DNA of 64,000 bases from DASWJZ01 sp963846475 (GTDB taxonomy: Bacteria > Pseudomonadota > Alphaproteobacteria > Rhizobiales > Afifellaceae). The stretch covers positions 3,658,001-3,722,000 of the forward strand of contig CAWJVZ010000004.1 of assembly GCA_963846475.1 (NCBI GenBank). Reading direction: 5' to 3'. Made by a program: the position numbers and the translations under genes. Within the stretch, counting starts at the first letter, position 1; every line of letters begins with the position of its first letter. Positions 17,660 through 26,527 of this stretch are shown in pieces. The notes under the pieces are model-generated. The model saw nothing but the letters and a program-made list of their open reading frames with translations, had not been told where the DNA came from and searched no databases.

Positions 17660-18886
17660 CTACTCGGCCCGATTGTCCATCGGCAGGGGTTTTGCGCGCA
17701 GGGCCGAAGAAGGCCCGGCGGGTTGGCCGGGCCCGCGGCGGAAGCGGGTCCACTGTCGGGCGGCCTCCGTTGCGGCGCTCTGCGTCGCCTCGTCGAGGCG
17801 GGTCAGCCAGCTTTCCATGAACGCGTCCTGCAGACCCTGGCTCTTCGCGATGAGATACCATCGCGCCGCTTCGGCCGCGCTCCGATCGACGCCGCGGCCC
17901 TCCGCGTAAAGGCGGGCGAGCCGGATCTGCGCCAGGGGATTGTCGGCGCCGGCGGCTTCGCGGAACCAGCGTGCCGCGACCGCCTCGTCCTTCTTCACGC
18001 CCCGGCCGTTGAACAGCATGATCGCATATTCGACTTCGGCTTCGACGTGTCCGTTGCGGGCGGCTTCGCCGTACCAGCGTGCCGCCTGCGCAGCATCGGC
18101 GACGACACCCACTCCTTCGGTGTAAAGCCCGGCCAGAGCGAACTGCGCATCCATGTCGCCAAGCCCGGCGGCTCGCCTGAGATAGGCCGCGCCGAGAAGC
18201 GCGTTTCGCGGTCGCCCCTTGCCCTGAAGAAGCAGATAGGCGAATTCGCGCGCCGCAACGGCATGGCCCTTTCTCGCCGCCTGCTCCAGCAGGTCGGCGG
18301 CCCGGGCAAGATCCTGCTTGACGCCGGTTCCGTCGAGATTGAAGCGGCCGAGCGCGTAGAGCGCCTCGGCGGCCCCCTGAGCCGCGGCGAGGCCGTACCA
18401 GTCCGCCGCGGCGGCGAGATCCTGCTTGACGCCGAGGCCGCGCGACAGAAGCTCCCCGAGGAGCGTCTGCGCCGCCGCGTCGCCTTGCTTGGCGCGGTTG
18501 AGCGCCAGCGAGAAGGCGGTCAGGAAGTAACCGCGCTGAAAGGCCCCGAAGGCGTAGTCGGGAGGGATGGCGGATGCCTCGCCCGCGGCCGTGAGGCCCT
18601 TGTCGATGCGGCTTTCGATGTCAGCGTCGAGCGGCGTCGGCAATCGCGCCCCTGCACCTGGAGCCGTGAGGGAAGCATCAGGGGTCGCGGCGGAAGCGTC
18701 GGCCGGCACGGCGGTGGCGTGTGTTGCGGTCGCATCGGCCCGGCTCGGCGGGGCCGCTTCATTGCCGAGCGCCGGTGCGGCTGGCGGCGGCGACGGCCCG
18801 CTCTCGCGGCCGGCATCCGGCGCCTGCGCCCAAGCCGGCGCTATGAGCGCAAGGAAGATGAAAGCGCAGGCGGCGGCACGCTTCAC
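17660..18886 (-). CDS. Exported Sel1-repeat protein
   Basis: 408 residues from GTG 18886, chosen because this codon overlaps the thiE-like stop (GTGA) and begins a good signal peptide (KRAAACAFIFLALIAPAWAQ). After a Pro/Ala-rich linker (about 20-105), residues 150-375 carry about six Sel1-like repeats of 36 residues, each with the A-xx-LG-x-LY/F-x-G-x-GV pattern and AARWYRxAA helices. These scaffolds mediate protein contacts in the periplasm. It is the last gene of the tkt-gap-pgk-fba operon; a direct link to carbon metabolism is not evident. Confidence 0.85.
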   Translation of the reverse strand: MKRAAACAFIFLALIAPAWAQAPDAGRESGPSPPPAAPALGNEAAPPSRADATATHATAVPADASAATPDASLTAPGAGARLPTPLDADIESRIDKGLTAAGEASAIPPDYAFGAFQRGYFLTAFSLALNRAKQGDAAAQTLLGELLSRGLGVKQDLAAAADWYGLAAAQGAAEALYALGRFNLDGTGVKQDLARAADLLEQAARKGHAVAAREFAYLLLQGKGRPRNALLGAAYLRRAAGLGDMDAQFALAGLYTEGVGVVADAAQAARWYGEAARNGHVEAEVEYAIMLFNGRGVKKDEAVAARWFREAAGADNPLAQIRLARLYAEGRGVDRSAAEAARWYLIAKSQGLQDAFMESWLTRLDEATQSAATEAARQWTRFRRGPGQPAGPSSALRAKPLPMDNRAE

Positions 18887-19527
18887 GCGGCGCGCCTTCC
18901 AGGATCGCCCAGCACGGCATTGGCCAGGCGCACCGCCTCTCCAGGCCCCGGCGCGTGGGACCAGACGGCATCGTTCAGCGCCACAAAGGCGGCCCCAGTC
19001 GCCGCCGCGTGGGCGACATGGTCGAGCGAGCGCCCGGCCATGATGACCGCGGGAATTTCCATGAGCGCCGACCACCATTCCGCCAGATCGAGGGCCTTCG
19101 GATGCGGTTCGTCGTGGGTGTCGCCGTGCGGCCGGCCGAAGAACAGATAATCGGCGCCGATCTCGCCGGCTTCCATCGCAGCATGGCGCGAATGGACGTT
19201 GCCGGCCCCCACGATCCGCTTCGGCCGGAACGACTCTGCCGCCGCGCGGAGGTCGCCCAGCCCCGTTCCGACCTGCACGCCGTCGGCCTTGAGCCGGCCG
19301 GCCACGCGGGTGTGGTCGGCGATCAGCGCGGCGGCGCCCGCCTCCTGGACGAGCGGCACGAGTTTTGCCGCGATCGCCTCGACCGCCGCTTCGTGGTCGC
19401 CGGTCGCGATCAGCACCGCGGCGACGTCGCCCGCCATCAGCGCTTCGGATAGCCGCGCCGGAAAATCCGCATCGGCCACGCGCGGCGTGACCAGCAACAG
19501 GCGCGTCGGCTCGGCTTGGTCCGTCAT
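18883..19527 (-). CDS. Thiamine phosphate synthase-like protein
   Basis: 214 residues from ATG 19527 (AGGGA 7-11 nt upstream); a GTG nine codons earlier has a poorly placed ribosome site. TIM-barrel of the ThiE/TenI family: RLLLVTPRVADADFPARLSE at the start, ADGVQVGTGL in the middle, RIVGAGNVHSRHAAMEAGE and DYLFFGRPHGDTHDEPHP, and VIMAGRSLDHVAHAAATGAA at the end. Rhizobia commonly carry this gene beside class I fba, in addition to the true thiE of the thiamine operon, so its role in thiamine synthesis is uncertain. It is coupled to the Sel1 gene by GTGA. Confidence 0.82.
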   Translation of the reverse strand: MTDQAEPTRLLLVTPRVADADFPARLSEALMAGDVAAVLIATGDHEAAVEAIAAKLVPLVQEAGAAALIADHTRVAGRLKADGVQVGTGLGDLRAAAESFRPKRIVGAGNVHSRHAAMEAGEIGADYLFFGRPHGDTHDEPHPKALDLAEWWSALMEIPAVIMAGRSLDHVAHAAATGAAFVALNDAVWSHAPGPGEAVRLANAVLGDPGRRAA

Positions 19528-19588
19528 GACTTCGTCCCTGAGGAGGCGATCCACCTCTCAGGGCGGGATTCCGGCGGAATTCGGGCCG

Positions 19589-20620
19589 TCAGGCCGCCTG
19601 GCGCTCCAGGTCGCGGTTCCAGGCGCCGGTCGCCGCCAGGCTGTTCATCCGCGCCCGGTGGGCGAAGGCGGACTGCCCAGCCTTGACGTTCTCCGGCTTG
19701 CCGCCCCACGCCTTCAGTGCCGCGGCCTGCAAAGCGCGGCCGTAGGAGAAGGTGAGCTTCCACGGCAGATCGTACATGGCGTTCATCGCCGAGAGATGCG
19801 CCGTCGCCTCCTCGTCGGACTGGCCGCCGGACAGGAAGGCGATCCCCGGAACCGCCGGCGGCACGGTGGCCCGGAGCGCCTTCACGGTCTTTTCAGCGAC
19901 CTCTTCGACGCTCGCGTTGGTGCCGGATTTCTGGCCGGGCACGACCATGTTCGGCTTCAGCACGATGCCCTCGAGGTCGACATTGGCCACGTGCAGCTCG
20001 TGGAAGACGGTGCCGAGCGTCCACACCGTGACGTCGTAGCAGCGGTCGATGTCGTGCCTGGCGTCGGGGCCGTCCATCAGCACCTCCGGCTCGACGATCG
20101 GCACGATCGCCGCCTCCTGGCAGAGCGCTGCATAGCGGGCGAGCGCGTGCGCATTGGCCTGGATGCAGTTCCAGGTCGGCCGGCCGTCGCCGATGGTGAT
20201 GACGGCCCGCCATTTGGCGAAGCGGGCGCCGAGCTCATGATATTCCTTCAGCCGCTCACGGAGCCCGTCGAGCCCCTCCGTCACCGTCTCGCCGGGGCTC
20301 CGCGCCAGCGGCTTGGCGCCTTGGTCCACCTTTATGCCGGGCACCGCCCCCGCCGCCTTGATCAGCTCGACCAGCGGCGTGCCGTCCTTGGCATTCTGCC
20401 TGAGCGTCTCGTCGAAGAGGATGACGCCGGAGACGTAGTTCTTCATGGCGTCCTCGGCGCCGAACAGCATCTCGCGGTAGTCGCGGCGCGTCTCCTCCGT
20501 CGACGCGGCCCCGATGGAATCGAAACGCTTTTTGATCGTGCCGGAGCTTTCGTCGGCGGCGAGGATGCCCTTGCCCTCGGCGACCATGCGAAGCGCTATG
20601 TCCTGCAGGCTCTCGCTCAT
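19589..20620 (-). CDS. fba: Fructose-bisphosphate aldolase, class I
   Basis: 343 residues. Class I signature: ILAADESSGTIKKRFDSIG (residues 19-37) and the Schiff-base lysine in GIVLKPNMVVPGQ (about 222). No metal-binding histidine set of class II is present. It cleaves or forms fructose 1,6-bisphosphate in glycolysis and gluconeogenesis. Its ATG overlaps the stop of the GNAT gene (ATGA at 20617-20620), placing it in the tkt-gap-pgk operon. Confidence 0.96.
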   Translation of the reverse strand: MSESLQDIALRMVAEGKGILAADESSGTIKKRFDSIGAASTEETRRDYREMLFGAEDAMKNYVSGVILFDETLRQNAKDGTPLVELIKAAGAVPGIKVDQGAKPLARSPGETVTEGLDGLRERLKEYHELGARFAKWRAVITIGDGRPTWNCIQANAHALARYAALCQEAAIVPIVEPEVLMDGPDARHDIDRCYDVTVWTLGTVFHELHVANVDLEGIVLKPNMVVPGQKSGTNASVEEVAEKTVKALRATVPPAVPGIAFLSGGQSDEEATAHLSAMNAMYDLPWKLTFSYGRALQAAALKAWGGKPENVKAGQSAFAHRARMNSLAATGAWNRDLERQAA

Positions 20621-21153
20621 GCTCGCTCTCCTCCCATTCGTTTGGTCGCCGCACGCGGCGCGACGCTGTCAGCCCCCAGAGATATCGTATCGTCGCCGGG
20701 CGGCAACCGCTTCGTCATATAGACGCTGAGCGGGTCGTCCTTATAGCTTCCGAAGCGGCCGCAACGTTTATAGCCGGCGCTCTCGTAGATCCGGATAGCC
20801 GCGGGCGAATGGATGCCGGTCTCGAGCTTCAGCACCGCCAAACCAAGGGAGCGCGCCTCGTCCTCCAGGCGCTCGATGATGGCCCGGCCGATGCCGCGGC
20901 CGCGCTCCTCGGCCGTCACGAAGATGCTCTTCAGCTCGGCGTAGCTTGCATGACGCTGCAGCGCGCCGCAGCCGATCGCTCGCCCGTTTTCGCGCGCCAC
21001 CAGCAAGACGATGTCTTCGCTGTCGTGCCGGTCGAGCGGGATATGGAACTGGCTCTCCGGCGGATAGAGCGCGTTCGATTCGGCATCGCGGGCGCGGAGC
21101 AGCGACTCCGCCTCGGGCGTGCTCGCCTTCTCCCGCTGGACTGTCAGCGTCAC
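20617..21153 (-). CDS. GNAT family N-acetyltransferase
   Basis: 178 residues from GTG 21153, which overlaps the pgk stop in a GTGA; longer ATG starts would run into pgk. The GNAT acetyl-CoA motif A is clear (ELKSIFVTAEERGRGIGRAI, about 78-98), followed by the SPAAIRIYESAGYKRCG motif B region. The substrate is unknown. It sits between pgk and fba with 4-nt overlaps at both ends, so it is made together with the glycolytic enzymes. Modification of metabolites or of the enzymes themselves is possible but unproven. Confidence 0.88.
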   Translation of the reverse strand: MTLTVQREKASTPEAESLLRARDAESNALYPPESQFHIPLDRHDSEDIVLLVARENGRAIGCGALQRHASYAELKSIFVTAEERGRGIGRAIIERLEDEARSLGLAVLKLETGIHSPAAIRIYESAGYKRCGRFGSYKDDPLSVYMTKRLPPGDDTISLGADSVAPRAATKRMGGERA

Positions 21154-22364
21154 GGGGCTCGCCTGGCATCCACGCGGAGCGCTTCCACGCCGGGCAGGCT
21201 CTTGCCCTCCAGCCATTCCAGGAAGGCGCCCCCGGCCGTCGAGACATAGCTGAAATCCTCCGCCGCCCCGGCCTGGTTCAGCGCCGCCACCGTGTCGCCG
21301 CCGCCGGCGACCGACAGGAGCTTTCCCGTCCGCGTCCGCTCGGCGGCGTGGCGCGCCGCCGCCACTGTCGCCCGGTCGAACGGCGTCGTCTCGAAGGCGC
21401 CGAGCGGCCCGTTCCAGACCAGGGTCCGCGCCTGGTCGATCCAGCCTTTGATCGCGTCGACGGTGTTCTCCCCTGCGTCAAGGATCATCGAATCGGCCGG
21501 CACTTGGTCGAGCGGCAACGTCGCGTGCTGCGCGTTCGGCTTGAGCTCTTTCGCTACGACAAGGTCGGTCGGCAGGACGATGGCCGTGCCGGCCTCCGCC
21601 GCCTGCTGCATGATCTGCCGCGCCGTCGCCACGAGATCGGGCTCGTTCAGCGATTTGCCGATCCCGACCCCCTTTGCGGCAAGAAACGTATTCGCCATGG
21701 CGCCGCCGATGACCAGCGCGTCCACCTTGCGAAGAAGATTGGCCAGGAGGTCGATCTTGGTCGAGATTTTTGCCCCGCCGACGACCGCCAGCACGGGGCG
21801 TTCCGGGCTGGAGAGCGCTCTGCCGAGCGCGTCCAGCTCCTCCTGCATGGCCCGACCGGCAAAGGACGGAAGGAGATGCGCGATGCCTTCTGTCGAGGCG
21901 TGTGCCCGGTGCGCCGCGGAGAACGCGTCGTTGACATAGACGTCGCCGACCCTTGCCAGCGCGGCCGCGAAATCCGGGTCGTTGTTCTCCTCGCCGGCAT
22001 GGAAGCGGGTATTCTCCAGGAGCACGATGCCGCCCTCGCCGAGCCCGGCCACCCCGCGCTCCGCCGCCGGCCCAACGCAATCGTCGACGAAGCCGACGGG
22101 CCGCTCCACCGCTGCCGCCACCGCCGGCGCGATCGGCGCCAGCGACATTTCCGGGACGCGCCTGCCCTTCGGCCGCTCGAAATGCGCCAGCAGCGCCACC
22201 TTGGCGCCTTTGTCCGACAGCTCGCGGATGGTCGGCGCCACCCGCTCGATGCGCGTCGCGTCGGTGACGGCCCCGTCCTTCACCGGCACGTTCAGGTCGA
22301 CGCGCAGCAGCACCCGCTTGCCGCGCAAGTCGCCGGCATCTTCGAGCGTTCGAAAGGACTTCAT
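21150..22364 (-). CDS. pgk: Phosphoglycerate kinase
   Basis: 404 residues, close to the usual 395-400. Motifs: substrate-binding RVDLNVPVKDGAVTDATRIE (about 21-40), ENTRFHAGEENND, hinge region VVGGAKISTKIDLL, and the nucleotide loop SVAGGGDTVAALN near 365. It catalyses 1,3-bisphosphoglycerate plus ADP to 3-phosphoglycerate plus ATP. The start at 22364 overlaps the small membrane gene upstream by 4 nt. Confidence 0.97.
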   Translation of the reverse strand: MKSFRTLEDAGDLRGKRVLLRVDLNVPVKDGAVTDATRIERVAPTIRELSDKGAKVALLAHFERPKGRRVPEMSLAPIAPAVAAAVERPVGFVDDCVGPAAERGVAGLGEGGIVLLENTRFHAGEENNDPDFAAALARVGDVYVNDAFSAAHRAHASTEGIAHLLPSFAGRAMQEELDALGRALSSPERPVLAVVGGAKISTKIDLLANLLRKVDALVIGGAMANTFLAAKGVGIGKSLNEPDLVATARQIMQQAAEAGTAIVLPTDLVVAKELKPNAQHATLPLDQVPADSMILDAGENTVDAIKGWIDQARTLVWNGPLGAFETTPFDRATVAAARHAAERTRTGKLLSVAGGGDTVAALNQAGAAEDFSYVSTAGGAFLEWLEGKSLPGVEALRVDARRAP

Positions 22365-22573
22365 GGTTCGACGAAGCGCAAGGCGAGCAATACGATTGCA
22401 GCTCCGGCAACCCACGTGCTGACGATCATCGCCCAGAACTGCGGCAGCGTCGGGATGCGGGACAGCGCACCGCGCATTTCCGCGACGTCTTCTCGGGTCT
22501 TCGCCAGCAAATCGAGAATGCGCTTCAGATCGGAGCTGAGGTCGGTATCGCCGAGGGTGGGGAAGGAGATCAT
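22361..22573 (-). CDS. Small single-span membrane protein between gap and pgk
   Basis: 70 residues: an N-terminal charged helix (DLKRILDLLAKTREDVAEMR) followed by one transmembrane segment (about 46-67, WAMIVSTWVAGAAIVLLALR). It overlaps both neighbours by 4 nt (ATGA), the best sign that it is a real, co-translated gene. The layout (coiled helix plus C-terminal span) mirrors the next upstream gene, so the two may pair. No known domain recognised. Confidence 0.7.
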   Translation of the reverse strand: MISFPTLGDTDLSSDLKRILDLLAKTREDVAEMRGALSRIPTLPQFWAMIVSTWVAGAAIVLLALRFVEP

Positions 22574-22902
22574 TGCTTAAAGAAATTACCTGCGGCGAAG
22601 ACCACACCGGCTACACCAAAGAGCAGCACGGCCAGTATGGAGATCGTCTGCCAGACTGTAGGAACGAGCTGGAGTCGGCCTTCAATTCCCATGATGCGCC
22701 CTTCCAGGCCCGTGATTCGGCCATTCATTTGAGCAAGCGTTACTTCGATTGCACCGAGCCTCGCATCCATGCTCTTCAGGATCGCTTTGATCTCTGTCAT
22801 GTCTTGTTCGAGGCGAGCTACCCGATATTCCAGCAGCGGGCCCCCTCTGGTGTCATCGCCTCCCGGCGAACGGCCGCCCGACATAGGAACGAGGCTACTC
22901 AT
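22570..22902 (-). CDS. Coiled-coil, single-span membrane protein between gap and pgk
   Basis: 110 residues. Residues 25-75 form a heptad-rich coiled coil (VARLEQDMTEIKAILKSMDA then repeated LGAIE/ITGLEGRI/GIEGRL units), followed by a C-terminal membrane span (about 83-105, ISILAVLLFGVAGVVFAAG). Overlaps the 70-residue gene by 4 nt and the zinc-ribbon gene by 8 nt. Similar tail-anchored coiled-coil proteins occur in phage and chromosomal contexts without known function. Codon use resembles the neighbours only loosely, with more A and T. Confidence 0.7.
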   Translation of the reverse strand: MSSLVPMSGGRSPGGDDTRGGPLLEYRVARLEQDMTEIKAILKSMDARLGAIEVTLAQMNGRITGLEGRIMGIEGRLQLVPTVWQTISILAVLLFGVAGVVFAAGNFFKQ

Positions 22903-23191
22903 TCTGCGGCGCCGGACTGATCGGTTTCTCGGCGCGTTCCAATATACCGGTCAGAAAGTGCTCGACATGGCCGCAGCGGGTGCAGGTCAACGTCAGAAAC
23001 GGATGCGGGCGGTGGGTGATCGAGCTCTCAAGCAGTTTTGCTGAGATGTAGCCCGGCAATCCCCCCAAGTCGTCCGATACCAAATAGAGGACGTCATGGC
23101 CGCAGCGTAGGCAACGAATATCCGGGAAGCTCGCCTTGACGAGTCCGGCAAGCTCTTCGAATTCCTCCGGGGCTTTGGTCGCTCCGTTCAT
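22895..23191 (-). CDS. Small zinc-ribbon protein between gap and pgk
   Basis: 98 residues with two CxxC pairs, C27/C30 (IRCLRCGHD) and C70/C73 (LTCTRCGHVEHF), spaced as in a zinc ribbon. The segment between them holds VLYLVSDDLGGLPGYISAKL. No enzymatic motif is visible; a nucleic-acid or protein-binding role is only a guess. It lies 28 bp downstream of gap and overlaps the coiled-coil gene, making a three-gene block that splits gap from pgk. Confidence 0.72.
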   Translation of the reverse strand: MNGATKAPEEFEELAGLVKASFPDIRCLRCGHDVLYLVSDDLGGLPGYISAKLLESSITHRPHPFLTLTCTRCGHVEHFLTGILERAEKPISPAPQNE

Positions 23192-23218
23192 CGCTCCAGT
23201 CCATGCCGGCCGAGCGTA

Positions 23219-24226
23219 TCAGATCGTCTTCGCCATCGCGACCGCCGTGTCGGCCATGCGGTTGGAAAAGCCCCATTCGTTGTCGTACCAGGAGAGGACA
23301 CGGCAAAGCGTGCCGTCCATCACCTTGGTCTGGTCCATGTGGAACACCGAGGAATGCGGGTCGTGGTTGAAGTCGATCGAGACGTTCGGCTCGTCGGTGA
23401 AGCCGAGCACGCCCTTCAGCCGCTGCGCGGCGGCGGAGCGCACCGCATCGTTGATCTCGTCCTTCGAGGTCTTCCGCTTGGCGACGAACTTGAAGTCGAC
23501 CACCGAGACGTTCGGCGTGGGCACGCGGATCGCCACGCCGTCGAGCTTGCCGTTCAGCTCCGGCAGGACCAACCCGACCGCCTTGGCGGCGCCGGTGGAG
23601 GTCGGGATCATCGACAAGGCCGCGGCGCGAGCGCGGTAGAGGTCCTTGTGCAGCGTGTCAAGCGTCGGCTGGTCGCCCGTATAGGAGTGGATCGTCGTCA
23701 TGAAGCCTTTGTCGATACCGACCGCCTGGTCGAGCACGTAGGCGACCGGGGCGAGGCAGTTGGTCGTGCATGACGCGTTCGAGACGACGACGTGCTCGCC
23801 GTTCAGCTTCTCGTGGTTGACGCCGTAGACGACGGTCAAATCGGCGTTCTCGGCCGGCGCGGAGATCAGCACGCGCTTGGCGCCGGCCGTGAGGTGGGCG
23901 GATGCCTTCTCCTTCGACGTGAAAATGCCGGTACACTCCAGCGCGACGTCGACGCCGAGCTCGCGATGCGGCAGCTTTGCCGGATCCCGCTCCGCCGTCA
24001 CCTTGATCGGCCCGCGGCCGACGTCGATCGTGTCGCCGTTCACCGTCACCGTGGCCGGGAAGCGGCCGTGGACCGAATCGTAGCGGAGCAGATGCGCATT
24101 GGTCTCCACCGGCCCGAGGTCGTTGATGCCCACGACCTCGATGTCGGTCCGACCGGACTCCACGATGGCCCGCAGGACGTTGCGGCCGATCCGGCCAAAT
24201 CCGTTAATGGCGACGCGCACGGCCAT
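23219..24226 (-). CDS. gap: Glyceraldehyde-3-phosphate dehydrogenase, type I
   Basis: 335 residues. NAD-binding N-terminus VRVAINGFGRIGRNVLRAI, catalytic cysteine in SNASCTTNCLAPVA (about 153), and the C-terminal SWYDNEWGFSNRMADTAVAM. Converts glyceraldehyde 3-phosphate to 1,3-bisphosphoglycerate. The ATG shares one base with the transketolase stop (TGATG), so it is the second gene of the operon. Confidence 0.97.
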   Translation of the reverse strand: MAVRVAINGFGRIGRNVLRAIVESGRTDIEVVGINDLGPVETNAHLLRYDSVHGRFPATVTVNGDTIDVGRGPIKVTAERDPAKLPHRELGVDVALECTGIFTSKEKASAHLTAGAKRVLISAPAENADLTVVYGVNHEKLNGEHVVVSNASCTTNCLAPVAYVLDQAVGIDKGFMTTIHSYTGDQPTLDTLHKDLYRARAAALSMIPTSTGAAKAVGLVLPELNGKLDGVAIRVPTPNVSVVDFKFVAKRKTSKDEINDAVRSAAAQRLKGVLGFTDEPNVSIDFNHDPHSSVFHMDQTKVMDGTLCRVLSWYDNEWGFSNRMADTAVAMAKTI

Positions 24227-26253
24227 CAGCCTCTCCTTCTCAAATTCGCCTGGCGCTCCGGCACGCCTGTGCCGAGGCGCTCCTCGACCTGCGCCACGAC
24301 GGCTTCGGCGGTGATGCCGAAATGCCGATAGAGCTCCTCGTAGGGGCCGCTTGCCCCGAATCCCGTCATGCCGACGAACAGACCGTCGGTGCCGATGAGA
24401 GAATCCCAGCCCTGCCGTATCGCCGCCTCGATGCCGACGCGGAGCGGTGCGGTCCCGAGCGTCGCTGTGCGGTACGCCGCATCCTGCTCGGCGAATCTTT
24501 CGAAGCAGGGCACCGAGACGACCCGCGCGGCGATGCCCTTGGCGGCGAGCAGTTTCTTGACCTCGATCGCGATGCCGACCTCCGAGCCGGAGGCGAACAG
24601 GCTCACCTGCGGCTCGCCGTCCGCCGCCGCCGCCTCGTAGGCACCGCGGGCGCAAAGATTCTCTTCGACATAGGCGAGCCGCACCGGGGCCAAGTTCTGC
24701 CGGGTCAGCGCGATCAGGCTCGGACGGTTGCGATCGTGCAGCGCGAGCTGCCAGCACTCCGCCGTCTCCGTAGCGTCGGCGGGGCGGTAGACGTTGAGCT
24801 TGGGGATCGCCCGGAGCGCCGCCAGGTGCTCGACCGGCTGGTGCGTCGGCCCGTCCTCGCCGAGCCCGATCGAATCGTGCGTCATGATGAAGACGACCCG
24901 CTGCCCCATGATCGCCGCGAGGCGGATCGCCGGCCGGCAATAGTCGGAAAAGATCAGGAAGGTGCCGCCATAGGGGATGATGCCGCCATGCAGGGCCATG
25001 CCGTTCATGGCTGCCGCCATGCCGTGCTCGCGAATGCCGTAGCGGATGTAGCGGCCGCCGAATTCTCCGGTCGCGACGTCGTCCTGGCCCTTGCTTTTGG
25101 TGTTGTTCGAGGGAGTCAGGTCGGCCGAGCCGCCGATCGTCTCCGGCAGCACCGCATTGACGGCGTCGAGCGCCAGCTCCGAGGCTTTCCGCGTGGCGAT
25201 CGCCGGCGGCTTGTCGGCGTAATCCCGCTTGAGCTTGGCGACCGCCTCGTCGAGCGCCGGGGTGACCTCGCCGGCGATGCGGCGCGTGAATTCGGCGCGC
25301 TTTTCCGGATCGGCCGCATGCAGCCGCTCCTCCCATGCCTCGCGCATCCCGCGCGACCGCCGCCCCGCTTTCCGCCAGGCCTCGACCAGCTCGTCGGGGA
25401 GGTCGAACGGCTCGTGCGTCCAGGCGTAGGCGGTTCGCGCCCCGGCAATCTCTTCCACGCCGAGCGGCGCGCCGTGCGACGCCGCGGTGCCTGCCTTCTT
25501 TGGCGCGCCCCAGCCGATCGTCGTCCGCGCGGCGATCAGCGTCGGCCGGTCGCCTTGCCTGGCTTCCGTCAGCGCGCGGTCGATCGCCTCGGGATCGTGC
25601 CCATCGATCCGCACCGCACGCCAGCCCGAGGCTTCGAAGCGCTTCGCCTGGTCGGTGGAATCGGAGAGGTCGATGGCGCCGTCGATGGTGACGCGGTTGT
25701 CGTCCCAGATGACGACGAGCTTGTTCAGCTTCAGGTGGCCGGCGAGCGCGATCGCCTCCTGGCTGATCCCCTCCATGAGGTCGCCGTCGGAGGCGAGCAC
25801 ATAGGTGTAGTGGTCGACGATGTCGTCGCCGAACCGTGCATTCATCAGCCGCTCGGCAATCGCCATGCCGACGGAATTGGCGAGGCCCTGGCCGAGCGGC
25901 CCCGTCGTCGTCTCGATGCCGGTGGCATGCCCATATTCCGGATGGCCGGCGGCGCGCGACCCCAGCTGGCGGAAGCCCCGGAGGTCGTCGAGCGTCATGT
26001 CCTCGTAGCCGAGGAGGAACAGCAGCGAATAGAGGAGCATCGAGCCGTGCCCGGCGGACAGCACGAAGCGGTCGCGGTCCGGCCATTTCGGCTCCGCCGC
26101 GTCGAATTTCAGGTGCTTCGAGAACAGCACCGTGGCGATGTCGGCGGCGCCCATCGGCAGGCCGGGATGGCCGGAATTCGCCGCCTGCACCGCGTCCATG
26201 GAGAGAACGCGAATGGCATTGGCCATCAGCGCGTGCTTGATTGCGTCCGCCAT
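24226..26253 (-). CDS. tkt: Transketolase
   Basis: 675 residues from ATG 26253. Thiamine diphosphate motif SDGDLMEGISQEA ... VVIWDDN (about 155-190), substrate-pocket GHPGLPMG near residue 27, and the glutamate-containing IREHGMAAAMNGMALHG (about 415). The C-terminal transketolase domain is complete. It moves two-carbon units in the pentose phosphate pathway and heads the operon. No rubisco or phosphoribulokinase gene is present, so the cluster serves ordinary sugar-phosphate metabolism as far as this window shows. Confidence 0.97.
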   Translation of the reverse strand: MADAIKHALMANAIRVLSMDAVQAANSGHPGLPMGAADIATVLFSKHLKFDAAEPKWPDRDRFVLSAGHGSMLLYSLLFLLGYEDMTLDDLRGFRQLGSRAAGHPEYGHATGIETTTGPLGQGLANSVGMAIAERLMNARFGDDIVDHYTYVLASDGDLMEGISQEAIALAGHLKLNKLVVIWDDNRVTIDGAIDLSDSTDQAKRFEASGWRAVRIDGHDPEAIDRALTEARQGDRPTLIAARTTIGWGAPKKAGTAASHGAPLGVEEIAGARTAYAWTHEPFDLPDELVEAWRKAGRRSRGMREAWEERLHAADPEKRAEFTRRIAGEVTPALDEAVAKLKRDYADKPPAIATRKASELALDAVNAVLPETIGGSADLTPSNNTKSKGQDDVATGEFGGRYIRYGIREHGMAAAMNGMALHGGIIPYGGTFLIFSDYCRPAIRLAAIMGQRVVFIMTHDSIGLGEDGPTHQPVEHLAALRAIPKLNVYRPADATETAECWQLALHDRNRPSLIALTRQNLAPVRLAYVEENLCARGAYEAAAADGEPQVSLFASGSEVGIAIEVKKLLAAKGIAARVVSVPCFERFAEQDAAYRTATLGTAPLRVGIEAAIRQGWDSLIGTDGLFVGMTGFGASGPYEELYRHFGITAEAVVAQVEERLGTGVPERQANLRRRG

Positions 26254-26333
26254 TTTCGTTCTTTCGTGAGGGCGCTTGCGCCGCAGGCTGCGCGGAAAGC
26301 TCCTGCCGTCGCGCCACCCGGATTGCGGCCGGA

Positions 26334-26361
26334 GCAATACCAGCTTGCCCCTTCGAGTCAA
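26334..26361 (-). promoter_or_regulatory. Candidate promoter of the tkt operon
   Basis: On the minus strand TTGACT (26361-26356) and TATTGC (26339-26334) are 16 bp apart, about 80 bp upstream of the transketolase ATG. The -35 matches the housekeeping consensus well, the -10 only partly. Confidence 0.4.
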
Positions 26362-26527
26362 TTCCGCGGGACCGCCCACGCGGGAGCCACCCGTGCACCG
26401 GTGAATCGCGCGCCCCTTCAAGCGATGGGTAATTTTCGCGGGCCAAGCGCTTGATCCTGCGGCGGGTTGGGTACAAAGCAGGCGTGAGCGTCGAGGGGGC
26501 GGGCGCGCCCGGGAGGCTTTCGCAGCG

